Assembly: GCF_004323735.1 (NCBI RefSeq)
Contig: NZ_CP036455.1
Coordinates: forward strand, 429,101 to 493,100
DNA from: Streptomonospora litoralis
GTDB lineage: Bacteria; Actinomycetota; Actinomycetes; Streptosporangiales; Streptosporangiaceae
Length of the DNA stretch: 64,000 nt
Reading direction: 5' to 3'
Below the pieces are notes generated by a model that had not been told where the DNA came from, searched no databases, and saw only the letters and a program-made list of their open reading frames with translations. Each line of letters starts with the position of its first letter. The stretch's first letter is position 1. The position numbers and the translations under genes are program-made. Shown piece by piece: positions 20,915 to 28,808 of the stretch.

Positions 20915-22054
20915 ATGGTGCGGCGGTTCGCGGATTCGCTCGTGTCTGAGTTCGGCGGCTGCGTGTGGGCTCCCGAGCCCGAGCTGCAGCGCGACGATCC
21001 GCGCATGGTCGGCTCCACCGAGCACCCCGCGGTCACGCTGGCCACCGATCACGTGGCCGTTGCTGTGCAGGACCGCCCCGTCGTCCCCTTCTCCCCGTGG
21101 CTCGCCGACGCCGTCGCCACCCACGGACGTGCGGGCCGCGGCTTTCAGCTGGTCACGCCCGCGGCGTCACGCCTCACCCATGAGGTGTCGGCGCTCCTGG
21201 AGAACCCCATGGCCCGCTGGGTGGTGCGCGCCCCCGACGGCGGTTACTACGACGGGCACGTCGGCCTGCCGGTGACCTGGCACGAGCAGGTCGGCTTCGT
21301 GCGCGACGCCGCCGGCTCCGCTCCCGGCTCCGAGTCCGCCGAACCGGCCCTCCACCCGCACTTCCTCCACCCGGACCCCCAGGATGGCGCGGACGCCATG
21401 GTCGACCATCTGCTCGTCGACCTCCACTTGTTGCACGCCCCTGACGAACACCTCCGCCTCGGCGCGGAGACCGAACTCCTCACACGGGCGGTCGCCGGAG
21501 CCGCCCCCGTACTGTGGGGCACCGCCGAGCCCGTTCCCATGCTGTGGAACCGCGACGATGTCACCGCCCTGGCCCGCCGGCGCGCGCCGAACAACTCGCG
21601 GTTCCTGTTTCGCGGCCCGCCCGGCGCCGCGCGTCCGCTCTCCGGCACGCTGAGCGTCAGCCGTGTCGAAGAGGGCGTGAAGGAGTCGGTCGCCCTGGCC
21701 GTCGCGCATCCGCCCGGCGCCTTGCCCGACCTCGACGCGGTGACCGGCCTGGTCGAGGAGTTGGCCGCAGGCGGCGCCCTGCACTCCGTGGAGGTGAACC
21801 GCCGCCGCGGCCGAGCCGACCTCACCCGCGCTCCCCACCCCACCGGACCGGTGATCCCCGTCGGATTCGGCGTCGGTACCGATGCAGTGCAGACGATCGG
21901 CCTGCAGCACGCCCGCTCGGCCCCCGTCGAGCCCGTCCGCTTCGGCCCGCGCCTGACGCCTTCGCTGTGGTACCGCCTCGGCGACGGCACGGACCCGGAG
22001 GACCGGCAACGGGCACGCGACCTGCTGTCCCATCTCCGTCCCGAGGGTTCTTGA
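20915..22054 (+). CDS. DUF6177-like protein, C-terminal part (second locus)
   Basis: 379 aa. It begins with MVRRFADSLVSEFGGCVW, which in the first locus belongs to the upstream gene, then continues into the conserved body (VAVAVQDRPVVPFSPWLADA; EEGVKESVALAV; LWYRLGDGTDPE). In frame with the preceding fragment. ATG 20915 has only a weak ribosome site; ATG 21004 (MVGSTEHPA) would match the start of the first-locus protein better. Function unknown; retained in both toxin cassettes, so probably tied to T7SS effector handling. Confidence 0.7.
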   Translation: MVRRFADSLVSEFGGCVWAPEPELQRDDPRMVGSTEHPAVTLATDHVAVAVQDRPVVPFSPWLADAVATHGRAGRGFQLVTPAASRLTHEVSALLENPMARWVVRAPDGGYYDGHVGLPVTWHEQVGFVRDAAGSAPGSESAEPALHPHFLHPDPQDGADAMVDHLLVDLHLLHAPDEHLRLGAETELLTRAVAGAAPVLWGTAEPVPMLWNRDDVTALARRRAPNNSRFLFRGPPGAARPLSGTLSVSRVEEGVKESVALAVAHPPGALPDLDAVTGLVEELAAGGALHSVEVNRRRGRADLTRAPHPTGPVIPVGFGVGTDAVQTIGLQHARSAPVEPVRFGPRLTPSLWYRLGDGTDPEDRQRARDLLSHLRPEGS

Positions 22055-22087
22055 AAGTCAAAATCGACCACCGAGCTCGCGCTGGAA

Positions 22088-22447
22088 ATGACTGAAAAAG
22101 ATTGCGATTACTGCAAGATTTTTGTGACAGGTATATCGCATGATGAGTTGCAGGCCCTGGTGGCAAACGAATTCGATATTGCGTTCGAGTTGCGGACTCT
22201 GCAATTTGAGGGGTATTCAGTCGACATCGAGAAGAATGTCACTGTCACCATTGGAGGAATTGATAATTTTCTTCAATGGCCAGTTTTTCTTGAATTCTTT
22301 GGCGAAGGGGGCGCCTCGGAGGGCGTCGCGGTGGAGGTTGTGGCGCGGATTCTGAATTCTCTTTGGGCGAGTAACGTGGAGGCGGTCGCCTCCTGTGACT
22401 TCGAAGACGAACTCCCCTGCAACGGTGGATTCTCTCGTCCTAGTTGA
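22088..22447 (+). CDS. Extra immunity-like small protein
   Basis: 119 aa, acidic, cytoplasmic. Lower GC than its surroundings, like the toxin tip and first immunity gene of this cassette. Recognisable pattern: CDYCKIFVTG near the start, a central FLQWPVFLEFFGE and a C-terminal ILNSLW...ASCDFEDELP. I have seen this general layout in small proteins beside toxins but cannot name the family. It starts 33 bases after the DUF6177-like gene. A plausible orphan immunity gene against a toxin tip not present here (inference). Confidence 0.65.
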   Translation: MTEKDCDYCKIFVTGISHDELQALVANEFDIAFELRTLQFEGYSVDIEKNVTVTIGGIDNFLQWPVFLEFFGEGGASEGVAVEVVARILNSLWASNVEAVASCDFEDELPCNGGFSRPS

Positions 22448-22613
22448 CATAGCCCGAATAGCTCTTTACATCCCGCCCACCCGACGAAGGTCGCCGCCTA
22501 CGGCCCGACAGGGGCTGACCGCACCTCTTCGGCCAAGCCGCTGGAAGTCGGTGCCCCTTCGGAGCCGAGGCGCCCGCCACCGAGGTGGGTGGTGTCGGCC
22601 CAGGCCCCTCTGT

Positions 22614-23519
22614 TCACTCTCGGCCGACGTCGTCTGCCGACTGTGCTTCGCGGACTTCGAGTAGCCGGTCGGTGATCTGCTCTAGGCGTCGAGCCGCAGA
22701 TGCGTCCAGCGTCTTCAGGCCGAGTGGCACCGGGCGACCGCGGTCTATCGCCGTGAGGGGCGCGGAAGGGGGTGAGTCGATGAAAGCGTGGATCGGTTCG
22801 ATCGATTCCGCCACGGGGCGGGCGGCGACGGCGGCCAGGGCCTTGATCGCCGCGCGCATCAGCGGGCCGGTGCGCTCCATTGCGGAATCGCCGCTTCGCG
22901 TGAACCCGGGGTGGTACAGAACGTACGGCACCGTGCCCTGATGCCGATCGGCGAAGGCGACTCCGAGCAGGTCGTTCGCCCGTCCGGCCTGGAGTTGCGC
23001 GGCAACGGTCCGGTAGCGGCGGCGCAACTGGAGATCCTCCCAATGGATCTTCCCGGCGGTGAGCCCCACCGCTGCGACGTTGACGACCACCGGCGCGGCA
23101 CTGCGCGACAGCGCGGGCACCAACCCGTGGCTGAGCATGTGTCGGCTCAGGTAGTACAGCGCGAACGTCGACTCGAAGCCGTCGATCGTCTCGATCCGCT
23201 TCGGTGACTGGCGGTTCGCGGCCAGCACCAGGGCATCGATCGCGTTGTACCGGGCGGCGACGTGGTCGATCACCGCGCTGTTGCCGGCGACGGTACTGAG
23301 ATCGGCGCGCACGAACTCGACACGGTCCTGGAGGTTCAACGCGGCGGCGTCCCCGAGCAGGCGATCCCCTTTTGCGTGGTTGCTGCCGACGGCGACCGCG
23401 CGGTCGCCTCGGGCCGCCCTTTCGAGTGCGAGGGCGCGTCCCATCCCGTCGGTCCCGCCGGTGATCACGACTGTCCGCTCCGCCCCGTCGGCGTCTTCAG
23501 CGGTGCGCTCATCGGCCAT
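22614..23519 (-). CDS. SDR-family protein with altered active site
   Basis: 301 aa short-chain dehydrogenase/reductase fold. The nucleotide-binding glycine motif TGGTDGMG is near the N-terminus, and ADLSTVAG, LVLAANRQSP and VVNVAAVGL follow in the expected order. At the usual YxxxK site the alignment gives QLQAG before RANDLLG, so both the catalytic Tyr and Lys appear to be missing. It may bind NAD(P) without normal SDR catalysis or use a different site. Divergent from the HxlR regulator and probably controlled by it. Confidence 0.82.
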   Translation of the reverse strand: MADERTAEDADGAERTVVITGGTDGMGRALALERAARGDRAVAVGSNHAKGDRLLGDAAALNLQDRVEFVRADLSTVAGNSAVIDHVAARYNAIDALVLAANRQSPKRIETIDGFESTFALYYLSRHMLSHGLVPALSRSAAPVVVNVAAVGLTAGKIHWEDLQLRRRYRTVAAQLQAGRANDLLGVAFADRHQGTVPYVLYHPGFTRSGDSAMERTGPLMRAAIKALAAVAARPVAESIEPIHAFIDSPPSAPLTAIDRGRPVPLGLKTLDASAARRLEQITDRLLEVREAQSADDVGRE

Positions 23520-23546
23520 CGAAACCCCCGGTTCTTCCGGTTCCCC

Positions 23547-23582
23547 GGTTACTGTTGGTTAGTGCCACCATCATGAGTAACC
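23547..23582. promoter_or_regulatory. Inverted repeat in the SDR/HxlR control region, candidate operator
   Basis: Perfect 7-bp arms GGTTACT (23547-23553) and AGTAACC (23576-23582) separated by 22 bases, midway between the divergent SDR and HxlR genes. Size and position suit a dimeric winged-helix regulator such as the HxlR protein, which would then control itself and the SDR gene. Confidence 0.5.
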
Positions 23583-23610
23583 TGCCGGAGTTCCGAAAGA
23601 AGGCAGTTCG

Positions 23611-24039
23611 ATGTCAGCAACGAACACCGGTGTTCCCTCGCCGCTGGATACCGCACTACCGACCCCGGTGCCGAGCGGCGAGCACGAGCAATGCCCGGTG
23701 ACCGACGTACTGCGGCGCATCGGCGACAAGTGGACGGTGCTGGTGGTCGTGCTGCTCGGGCAGCGGCCGTATCGGTTCAACGAACTGCACCGAGGCATCG
23801 AAGGAATCAGTCAGCGGATGCTGACGCGCACGCTGCGCGGGCTCGAAGCGGACGGACTGGTCCGTCGGGAGGTGTTCGCGACGGTGCCGCCGAGTGTGGA
23901 GTACAGCCTCACGCCGATGGGCGCCACGCTCTTGGAGCCGCTGTCGGCACTCGCCGACTGGGCCATCGAGAACCAGCCGGCGATCGCCGCGAGCAGGCGC
24001 GCCACCAGCGCCCGGACGAACAACCTCTCTGCGGGTTAG
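23611..24039 (+). CDS. HxlR-family transcriptional regulator
   Basis: 142 aa winged-helix regulator. Family signature: CPVTDVLRRIGDKWTVLVV (the conserved Cys in HxlR proteins), RFNELHRGIEGISQRMLTRT and LEADGLVRREVFATVPPSVE. These proteins often sense aldehydes, quinones or thiol stress through the N-terminal Cys. Divergent from the SDR gene and likely its regulator. ATG start. The stop codon overlaps the convergent DUF397 stop. Confidence 0.92.
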   Translation: MSATNTGVPSPLDTALPTPVPSGEHEQCPVTDVLRRIGDKWTVLVVVLLGQRPYRFNELHRGIEGISQRMLTRTLRGLEADGLVRREVFATVPPSVEYSLTPMGATLLEPLSALADWAIENQPAIAASRRATSARTNNLSAG

Positions 24040-24221
24040 ATCTCGCCGTTCTTCACGGCGGTGATGAAGTCGTCCCAGGTCTCGGCGGGGAAGGTGAGGG
24101 TGGTGAGGTTGCGGTGCTGCGTGTCGCGGACGAAGGTTCGGGGACCTTCGTCTACCTCGACGCAGGCATTGGTGTTACCGCCGCTGTAGCTGCTCTTGTG
24201 CCACTTCGGCTCGCGGGTCAT
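24036..24221 (-). CDS. DUF397 small protein
   Basis: 61 aa with the family signature W-H-K-S-S-Y-S-G near the start, CVEV in the middle and a C-terminal TWDDFITAVKNGE. These proteins are partners of HTH/DUF5753 regulators in actinomycetes, often acting as antitoxin-like or developmental modulators. ATG overlaps the stop of the upstream HTH gene (ATGA) and AGGAA stands upstream, so the two are translationally coupled. It remains intact although the upstream gene is frameshifted. Confidence 0.9.
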   Translation of the reverse strand: MTREPKWHKSSYSGGNTNACVEVDEGPRTFVRDTQHRNLTTLTFPAETWDDFITAVKNGEI

Positions 24222-25023
24222 GCCAGTTCCTTTCCTATCTCCCGGATCGCGGCGACCGACGCGGATTGAGACAGCGCCTCCGACTGCAGGGCTCCAAAGA
24301 GAGTCATGCACTGCCGCACCGGATCGGGATTGTGTACGGCGACTTCGCCCATCAGATGCTCCAGGAACGCGATGGGCTGACGGTCTTGGAAGGACATCAC
24401 CCTCATTGCACCTGACATGCCCGGATGTTGGGGGCATGCTGAGGGATGACTTGGATGCGGACTTTCCCGTCTTCGAGCAGGTTGATCAGCCTGGCGAGTT
24501 GGCACCTCATCACCTCGCGGTCGCCCACCAGTCGCCGTATGGCGCACTCGTCCACTACGAACCACAACAGGGGGTTGGTTCCAAGCTTCGCCAACCTCGC
24601 CATGCGTGAGTCCACAAGTCGATCGATGGCCTCGGCGTCGTCCCACGGACGCCCGTGGCGCATCATGCTTCGAGCGTACTCGGGGGTTTGGAGCAGGCCG
24701 GGGACCAGGGTCATCTGATACTCGCGGATCTCCACGGCTTCCCGCTCCAGGTGAAGCGCATCGATGAACCACTCGGGGACGTCTTGCTGTGCTGCAAGGT
24801 CTATCCACAGGCGAGTGAAAGTGCCACCTGTAGAGAAAGCGGTGTCCAACGATTCCGCTATTTCCCTTTTGGGGGCTCGGGTTCCTCGCTCAACGGCGCT
24901 GATCATCGCTGTGCTGGTGTTGACCTTTTTGCCTAGTTTGCCCTGCGAGATTCCGGCGAGAGTGCGTCGATTCCGGAGCTCGGAACCGAACCTGCGCCAG
25001 GTGGGGTAAGACCTCTCCGCCAT
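24218..25023 (-). pseudogene. HTH (XRE) regulator with DUF5753, frameshifted
   Basis: The N-terminus has an XRE-type HTH (LAGISQGKLGKKVNTSTAMI), followed by the DUF5753 ligand-like domain (VPGLLQTPEYARSMM; VDECAIRRLVGD; IQVIPQHAP). The frame then runs into a stop at 24403. The missing end (HPGMSGAMRVMSF ... IREIGKELA) is encoded in the next frame and ends exactly where the DUF397 gene starts. Restoring one C in the run of five C (plus-strand G run 24430-24434) rejoins both parts into a protein of about 268 aa. This may be a true mutation, phase-variation-like slippage or a sequencing error. The start MAERSYPTW at 25023 is the likely one. Confidence 0.8.
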
Positions 25024-25296
25024 GGCGACATGATTACACCAGGCTTCTACCATCATCTACCGCTTCGACAATAGAAGTACAAAAGAGTAGCGCCTATGGC
25101 AGGTCGGCGTCCGTAGCGGGACAGTGGAAATGCAAGACCCCGGCGGGTGGACCAACACCCCCGGGGCACGGTCCCCAGCTACAAGGGAGCTGACGACATT
25201 GGCGATCGTATCCGCCCCACTCAGCCTGTTCCTACGGCTCGTGCGCCCCTCCCGCGGGTTGCACGCCGCTCCTCCGCGGTTCGCGAGGTTCGAGGG

Positions 25297-25518
25297 ATGA
25301 GCGCCGCGCCCCTCACGCCGCGCACGCCGCACGACGTCCCGCCGAGCGGCACCGTCCACTCGGCCGACGGGAGGCTCCACTTCTCCTGGCAGGTCGACGG
25401 TGACCGGCTGGCTTGGAAGATCCTGTGGGACCACGGCCGCATCGGCGACTTCGGGACATGGAATCTCCGGGACTACCAGCTCGAAGTCTTCTGGCACATC
25501 AAGAACTACCCCCGGTGA
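25297..25518 (+). CDS. Small hypothetical protein
   Basis: About 73 aa, with CGAGGG before the ATG. The C-terminal half (SWQVDGDRLAWKILWDHGRI, NLRDYQLEVFW) is rich in aromatic residues and looks folded, unlike shadow frames. No family recognised. It is followed 31 bases later by another small gene on the same strand. Confidence 0.45.
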   Translation: MSAAPLTPRTPHDVPPSGTVHSADGRLHFSWQVDGDRLAWKILWDHGRIGDFGTWNLRDYQLEVFWHIKNYPR

Positions 25519-25549
25519 TCCTCCCCTTGGAATGGGAGTAGGTGGTCCT

Positions 25550-25765
25550 GTGAGCCGCAACGACACCGAGCCCCCCGAGTGGGACTGCCGGCTGTGCACC
25601 CGCCCCGACAACACCGAGGAGGTCTGCGGGTACTGCGGGAACCCGAAGGAGGCCAACGCGTCCTTCCCCCGCTCCCGCCGAAAAGACGTGCCCGCCGCGT
25701 CACCTTGCGCGTGCGCCCCTACGTGCGTGGAGGACTCGTCTCCCGGCAGCAGTCCCCGTAGCTGA
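25550..25765 (+). CDS. Small zinc-finger protein (RanBP2-like ribbon)
   Basis: 71 aa. The N-terminal part holds W-D-C-x2-C followed ten residues later by C-x2-C, the four-cysteine spacing of a RanBP2-type zinc ribbon (WDCRLCTRPDNTEEVCGYCG). The rest is Ser/Pro-rich with further Cys. GTG start with GGAG about 12 bases upstream; an ATG at 25532 is an alternative. Zinc binding is inferred from spacing; partner unknown. Confidence 0.5.
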   Translation: MSRNDTEPPEWDCRLCTRPDNTEEVCGYCGNPKEANASFPRSRRKDVPAASPCACAPTCVEDSSPGSSPRS

Positions 25766-25971
25766 ATCCGCCCGCTGACCGGCCGCCGCCGGGCCCCGTT
25801 CGGCCACTGCGCCGACCCGGCGGCGGCCCCCGCGTCGAGACGGAATAGCCGGACAAGCATAGGTCGCGGCTCTGATCCCCGTCCGGGGTCGGCGTCCCAT
25901 CGCACATCGCTAGCGCTGTTGCGGGGCACACAGCACAACGGAAGGCACACAAGCGGCACTCGGAGGGACAA

Positions 25972-26355
25972 GTGGCGGCCACGACACTCGACGAACTGCT
26001 GGAACTCGAACACCAAGGGTGGCGTTCGCTGTGCGACGGCACCGGATCGGACTTCTACGGGTCGATCATGACCGAGGACGGCGTGATGGTGCTCGCCCAC
26101 GGCCAGGTCTTCGACCGGCCCACCGTCATCGCCTCGCTGCAGGACGCGCCGCCGTGGAGCGGCTACGAGATCAGCGGCGAGCGCGTCGTCGGTCTCGGCG
26201 AGGACTCCGCCGCCCTCGTCTACCGGGCGCGCGCCGACCGCGGCGGCCCCGGCACGGAGTTCACCGCGCTCATGTCCAGCGCCTACGTCCGTCGGGGCGG
26301 CGCCTGGCGGCTGGCCGTCTATCAGCAGACGCCGGTGCCGACTCCCGGAGCGTGA
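25972..26355 (+). CDS. NTF2-like (SnoaL/DUF4440) protein
   Basis: 127 aa, a single NTF2-like domain. Opening helix LDELLELEHQGWRSLCDGTG, then FYGSIMTEDGVMVLAHGQVF, and a closing strand pair GGAWRLAVYQQTPVP as in DUF4440 and SnoaL-like folds. GTG start with GGAGGG 7 bases upstream. Such proteins are small-molecule-binding or isomerase-like; no specific reaction can be assigned. Confidence 0.82.
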   Translation: MAATTLDELLELEHQGWRSLCDGTGSDFYGSIMTEDGVMVLAHGQVFDRPTVIASLQDAPPWSGYEISGERVVGLGEDSAALVYRARADRGGPGTEFTALMSSAYVRRGGAWRLAVYQQTPVPTPGA

Positions 26356-26481
26356 CGGTAGGCCCGTGACCCGGCTGTACCAGTCCGCCCCGCCGTCGAT
26401 GCGGTGCCGCACCCGCGGTTTCCCGGTCGTCGGCCGGGTAGCGGGGCGCCAGATCCACGGTGCTTCGATGAGGAGGTTTGT

Positions 26482-26991
26482 GTGGCCGACACCGCCATCC
26501 GCCGCCCTCCGCCGGTCGGGCGCTCCCTCCTCGGGCTCGCCCTGTTCGCCGCGGCGGCGGCAGCAGCCGCGCTCATCGGCGTTTTCGCGGCCACGGGGAC
26601 CGCCGCGGAGTACGCGCAACTGCGCCAACCCGCGTGGGCGCCGCCCTCGTGGGTGTTCGGGCCGGTGTGGACGGTGCTGTACGTGCTGATCGCCCTGGCG
26701 GGGTGGCAGGTGTGGCGGCGCCGCGGCTGGAGCGGCGCCCGAGCCGCGCTGGCGCTGTACGGAGTCCAATTGGTGCTCAACGCCGCGTGGACGCCGCTGT
26801 TCTTCGCGGCCGACCTGCGCGCTCTCGCCTTCGTCGACATCGTGGCGCTGGTGGTGGTGCTCACCGCCACGATCGCCGCCTTCCGGCGCGCGTCCGGCGT
26901 CGCCGCCGTGCTGCTGGTGCCCTACTGGGCGTGGACGGTGTTCGCCGCCGCGCTGAACCTCGCGGTCTGGCAGTTGAACACCGGCGCGTGA
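26482..26991 (+). CDS. tspO: TspO/MBR family membrane protein
   Basis: 169 aa with five predicted membrane segments. Family motifs: QPAWAPPSWVFGPVWTVLY after TM1, LNAAWTPLFF in TM3, and PYWAWTVFAAALNLAVWQLN in TM5. The Trp-rich sensory protein binds porphyrins and related ligands and takes part in tetrapyrrole or stress signalling in bacteria. The GTG start has a perfect AGGAGG 5 bases upstream; earlier in-frame ATGs give an Arg/Pro-rich extension that does not fit. Confidence 0.93.
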   Translation: MADTAIRRPPPVGRSLLGLALFAAAAAAAALIGVFAATGTAAEYAQLRQPAWAPPSWVFGPVWTVLYVLIALAGWQVWRRRGWSGARAALALYGVQLVLNAAWTPLFFAADLRALAFVDIVALVVVLTATIAAFRRASGVAAVLLVPYWAWTVFAAALNLAVWQLNTGA

Positions 26992-27162
26992 GGCGTCCGG
27001 CGGCTCCGGGGGTGCCGCTTTCGGGGACGGCCGGGCAAGCTCGCGGTGGAGACGTCGTCCTCCCACCGGGCGTGCCTGTCCGGGCGTGTCCGACAAAGGA
27101 CGTACACGATCTCGCTCCCATGCAGGAGGTGCACGGCGGCGCGCCCCTCTACGGTGCCTGGC

Positions 27163-28032
27163 ATGACACAGTCGCACAGTCGTCCAGTGCTCCGGCGCGC
27201 CATCACGGTGGTGGGGCTCGCGGTCTACGCGGCGGCGTTCGGCGGGCTGCTGCTCAGCGGCACGACAGCCGTCTCGCCTTCCGCCGACCCCGGCGCCGCG
27301 CGGATCACGCTGTGGGCGGCAGCGGTGCCGGCACTGGCCGCGGTCGCCCTCGCCCGCCTCGTCCCGCCGCGGACGCCGGTTCCCGACCCCGTGGCCGACA
27401 TGCCCGAACGGCGGCTCACCCTGGAGACGTGGGTGCTCGTCGCCGCGGCCGTCGTGTTCCCCGTAGCGGTCGCCGGAGCCGGCGACACCCTGTGGTACCC
27501 GCTGGCGAAGGTCCTGCTGTTCCTCGTCGTCCCGCTGGTCGCCTTCCGGCTGCTACGCGGAGGCGGCCCCCGAGTGCGGGCCATACCCGCGCCGACGGTG
27601 TGGCTCGCGCCGCTGCCCGCCGCTGCGGCGTGGCTGCTGCTCTCCCAAGTCGTCTTCGCGCGGCCGATCACCCAAGACCTGCCCGACCCGGTCACCCTCG
27701 CCGTCGGCTCACTCATCACCCTGCTGACCGCCGGGGTGTTGGAGGAGGTGTTCTACCGCGGGTGGCTGCAGACCCGGCTGGAGGCCCTCCTCGGCCGTTG
27801 GCCGGCGATCCTGGCCGGCTCACTGCTGTTCACCCTGATGCACGCGGGCAGCCACCTGAACGAGGACGCCCTCGGCGTCGGCGTCGCCTCGCTCGTCGCC
27901 TACCAGGGAGTGTTCGGCCTGATGCAGGGCTATTTGTGGGCGCGCTACCGCAACATCTGGGTGCTGATCGCCGTCCACGCCGTAGTCAACCTCGTCTACG
28001 TCGATTTCCTCGTCCAGGCGGTCGTTTCGTGA
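27163..28032 (+). CDS. CPBP-family intramembrane metalloprotease
   Basis: 289 aa, about seven hydrophobic segments. The three CPBP/CAAX-protease motifs are present: EEVFYRG (motif 1, metal and catalytic Glu pair), LLFTLMHAGSH (motif 2 His) and LIAVHAVVNLVY (motif 3 His-x3-Asn). Likely cleaves membrane peptides or prenylated or bacteriocin-like substrates; substrate unknown. ATG start. It ends 100 bases before the convergent TetR gene. Confidence 0.9.
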   Translation: MTQSHSRPVLRRAITVVGLAVYAAAFGGLLLSGTTAVSPSADPGAARITLWAAAVPALAAVALARLVPPRTPVPDPVADMPERRLTLETWVLVAAAVVFPVAVAGAGDTLWYPLAKVLLFLVVPLVAFRLLRGGGPRVRAIPAPTVWLAPLPAAAAWLLLSQVVFARPITQDLPDPVTLAVGSLITLLTAGVLEEVFYRGWLQTRLEALLGRWPAILAGSLLFTLMHAGSHLNEDALGVGVASLVAYQGVFGLMQGYLWARYRNIWVLIAVHAVVNLVYVDFLVQAVVS

Positions 28033-28131
28033 CGCGAGTCGGATGGCGCCGACGGCCCCGCTCAGCGGGTCTGCCGGTTCCCGACGCCGTCGAGGACGTT
28101 GTGCATGTGTTCGGCGGCCCCTCGTAGCCGC

Positions 28132-28719
28132 TCAGTCCGCGGGGGACGCGCGCAGGCCGTCCAGCAGCAGGTCCAGCAGGCGGTCCACCTGATCGCGAGG
28201 GTGCTCGCCCGCCGCCGACAGGAGTGCGCCGGACATCGCCGCGACGATGTCGTCGGCCGAGACGTCCGTCCGCAGCAGTCCCGCTTCGCGGCCCGCGTCG
28301 AGCAGCCTCCCCACGGCATCGGTGAGTCGTCCGCGGGTGTCGATCGAGCTGACGGCGTCGGAGGTGATGAGCCCGTGCAGCGCCGTGCCCATGCCGCGCT
28401 TCGTGGCGACGAAGTCGGCGTAGTTGCCCATCCAGGTCCGCAGCGCCCGCTCCGGCGGCAGTTCGGCGAGCAGGTCCGGGGCCGAGGCGCACAGGCGTTC
28501 GAGCTCCTGGTCGTACAGGGTTACGATCAGGGCCTCCCACGTGGGGAAGTGCCGATACAGCGTCCCGGGGCCGACTCCGGCGCGCCTCGCCACCGCGTCC
28601 AGCGACAGCTGCTTCTCCGGGGGGCGTTCGGTCAGCTCCGCCATCGCGGCCTGCAGGATCCGCTCGCGGTTGCGGCGCGCGTCCGCGCGCAGCGGTCGCC
28701 CTTTCGGTTCGCCAGACAA
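28132..28719 (-). CDS. TetR-family repressor
   Basis: 195 aa. N-terminal HTH: RERILQAAMAELTERPP ... LSLDAVARRAGVGPGTLYRHF, the classic TetR signature. The C-terminal ligand domain is variable. The only sensible start in frame is TTG 28719. A perfect palindrome begins three bases upstream of it, pointing to autorepression. Divergent from the aldo/keto reductase, which it probably controls. Confidence 0.9.
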   Translation of the reverse strand: MSGEPKGRPLRADARRNRERILQAAMAELTERPPEKQLSLDAVARRAGVGPGTLYRHFPTWEALIVTLYDQELERLCASAPDLLAELPPERALRTWMGNYADFVATKRGMGTALHGLITSDAVSSIDTRGRLTDAVGRLLDAGREAGLLRTDVSADDIVAAMSGALLSAAGEHPRDQVDRLLDLLLDGLRASPAD

Positions 28720-28721
28720 AG

Positions 28722-28735
28722 CGGAGAGTTCTCCG
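28722..28735. promoter_or_regulatory. TetR operator 1 (palindrome)
   Basis: CGGAGA-GT-TCTCCG, a perfect 6-bp-arm palindrome just upstream of the TetR start codon. It shares its core with the palindrome at 28759-28774. Confidence 0.75.
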
Positions 28736-28758
28736 TTTCTGCTAGTGTCGGATCGTTG

Positions 28759-28774
28759 CCGGAGAGGTCTCCGG
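28759..28774. promoter_or_regulatory. TetR operator 2 (palindrome)
   Basis: CCGGAGA-GG-TCTCCGG, 7-bp arms, directly before a TATGCT hexamer that could be the -10 box of the aldo/keto reductase gene. Same GGAGA-N2-TCTCC core as operator 1, centre to centre 38 bases. Two sites of the same sequence in one divergent region strongly suggest the neighbouring TetR protein binds here. Confidence 0.78.
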
Positions 28775-28808
28775 TTCTATGCTAGTGCCACACGAACAGG
28801 GGTAGCTC

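Noticed and set aside
25057..27177. A frame of about 700 codons on the minus strand across the small genes and TspO
   Set aside because: No domains, Arg/Gly/Pro-rich, and it overlaps TspO and NTF2-like genes that have clear family motifs.
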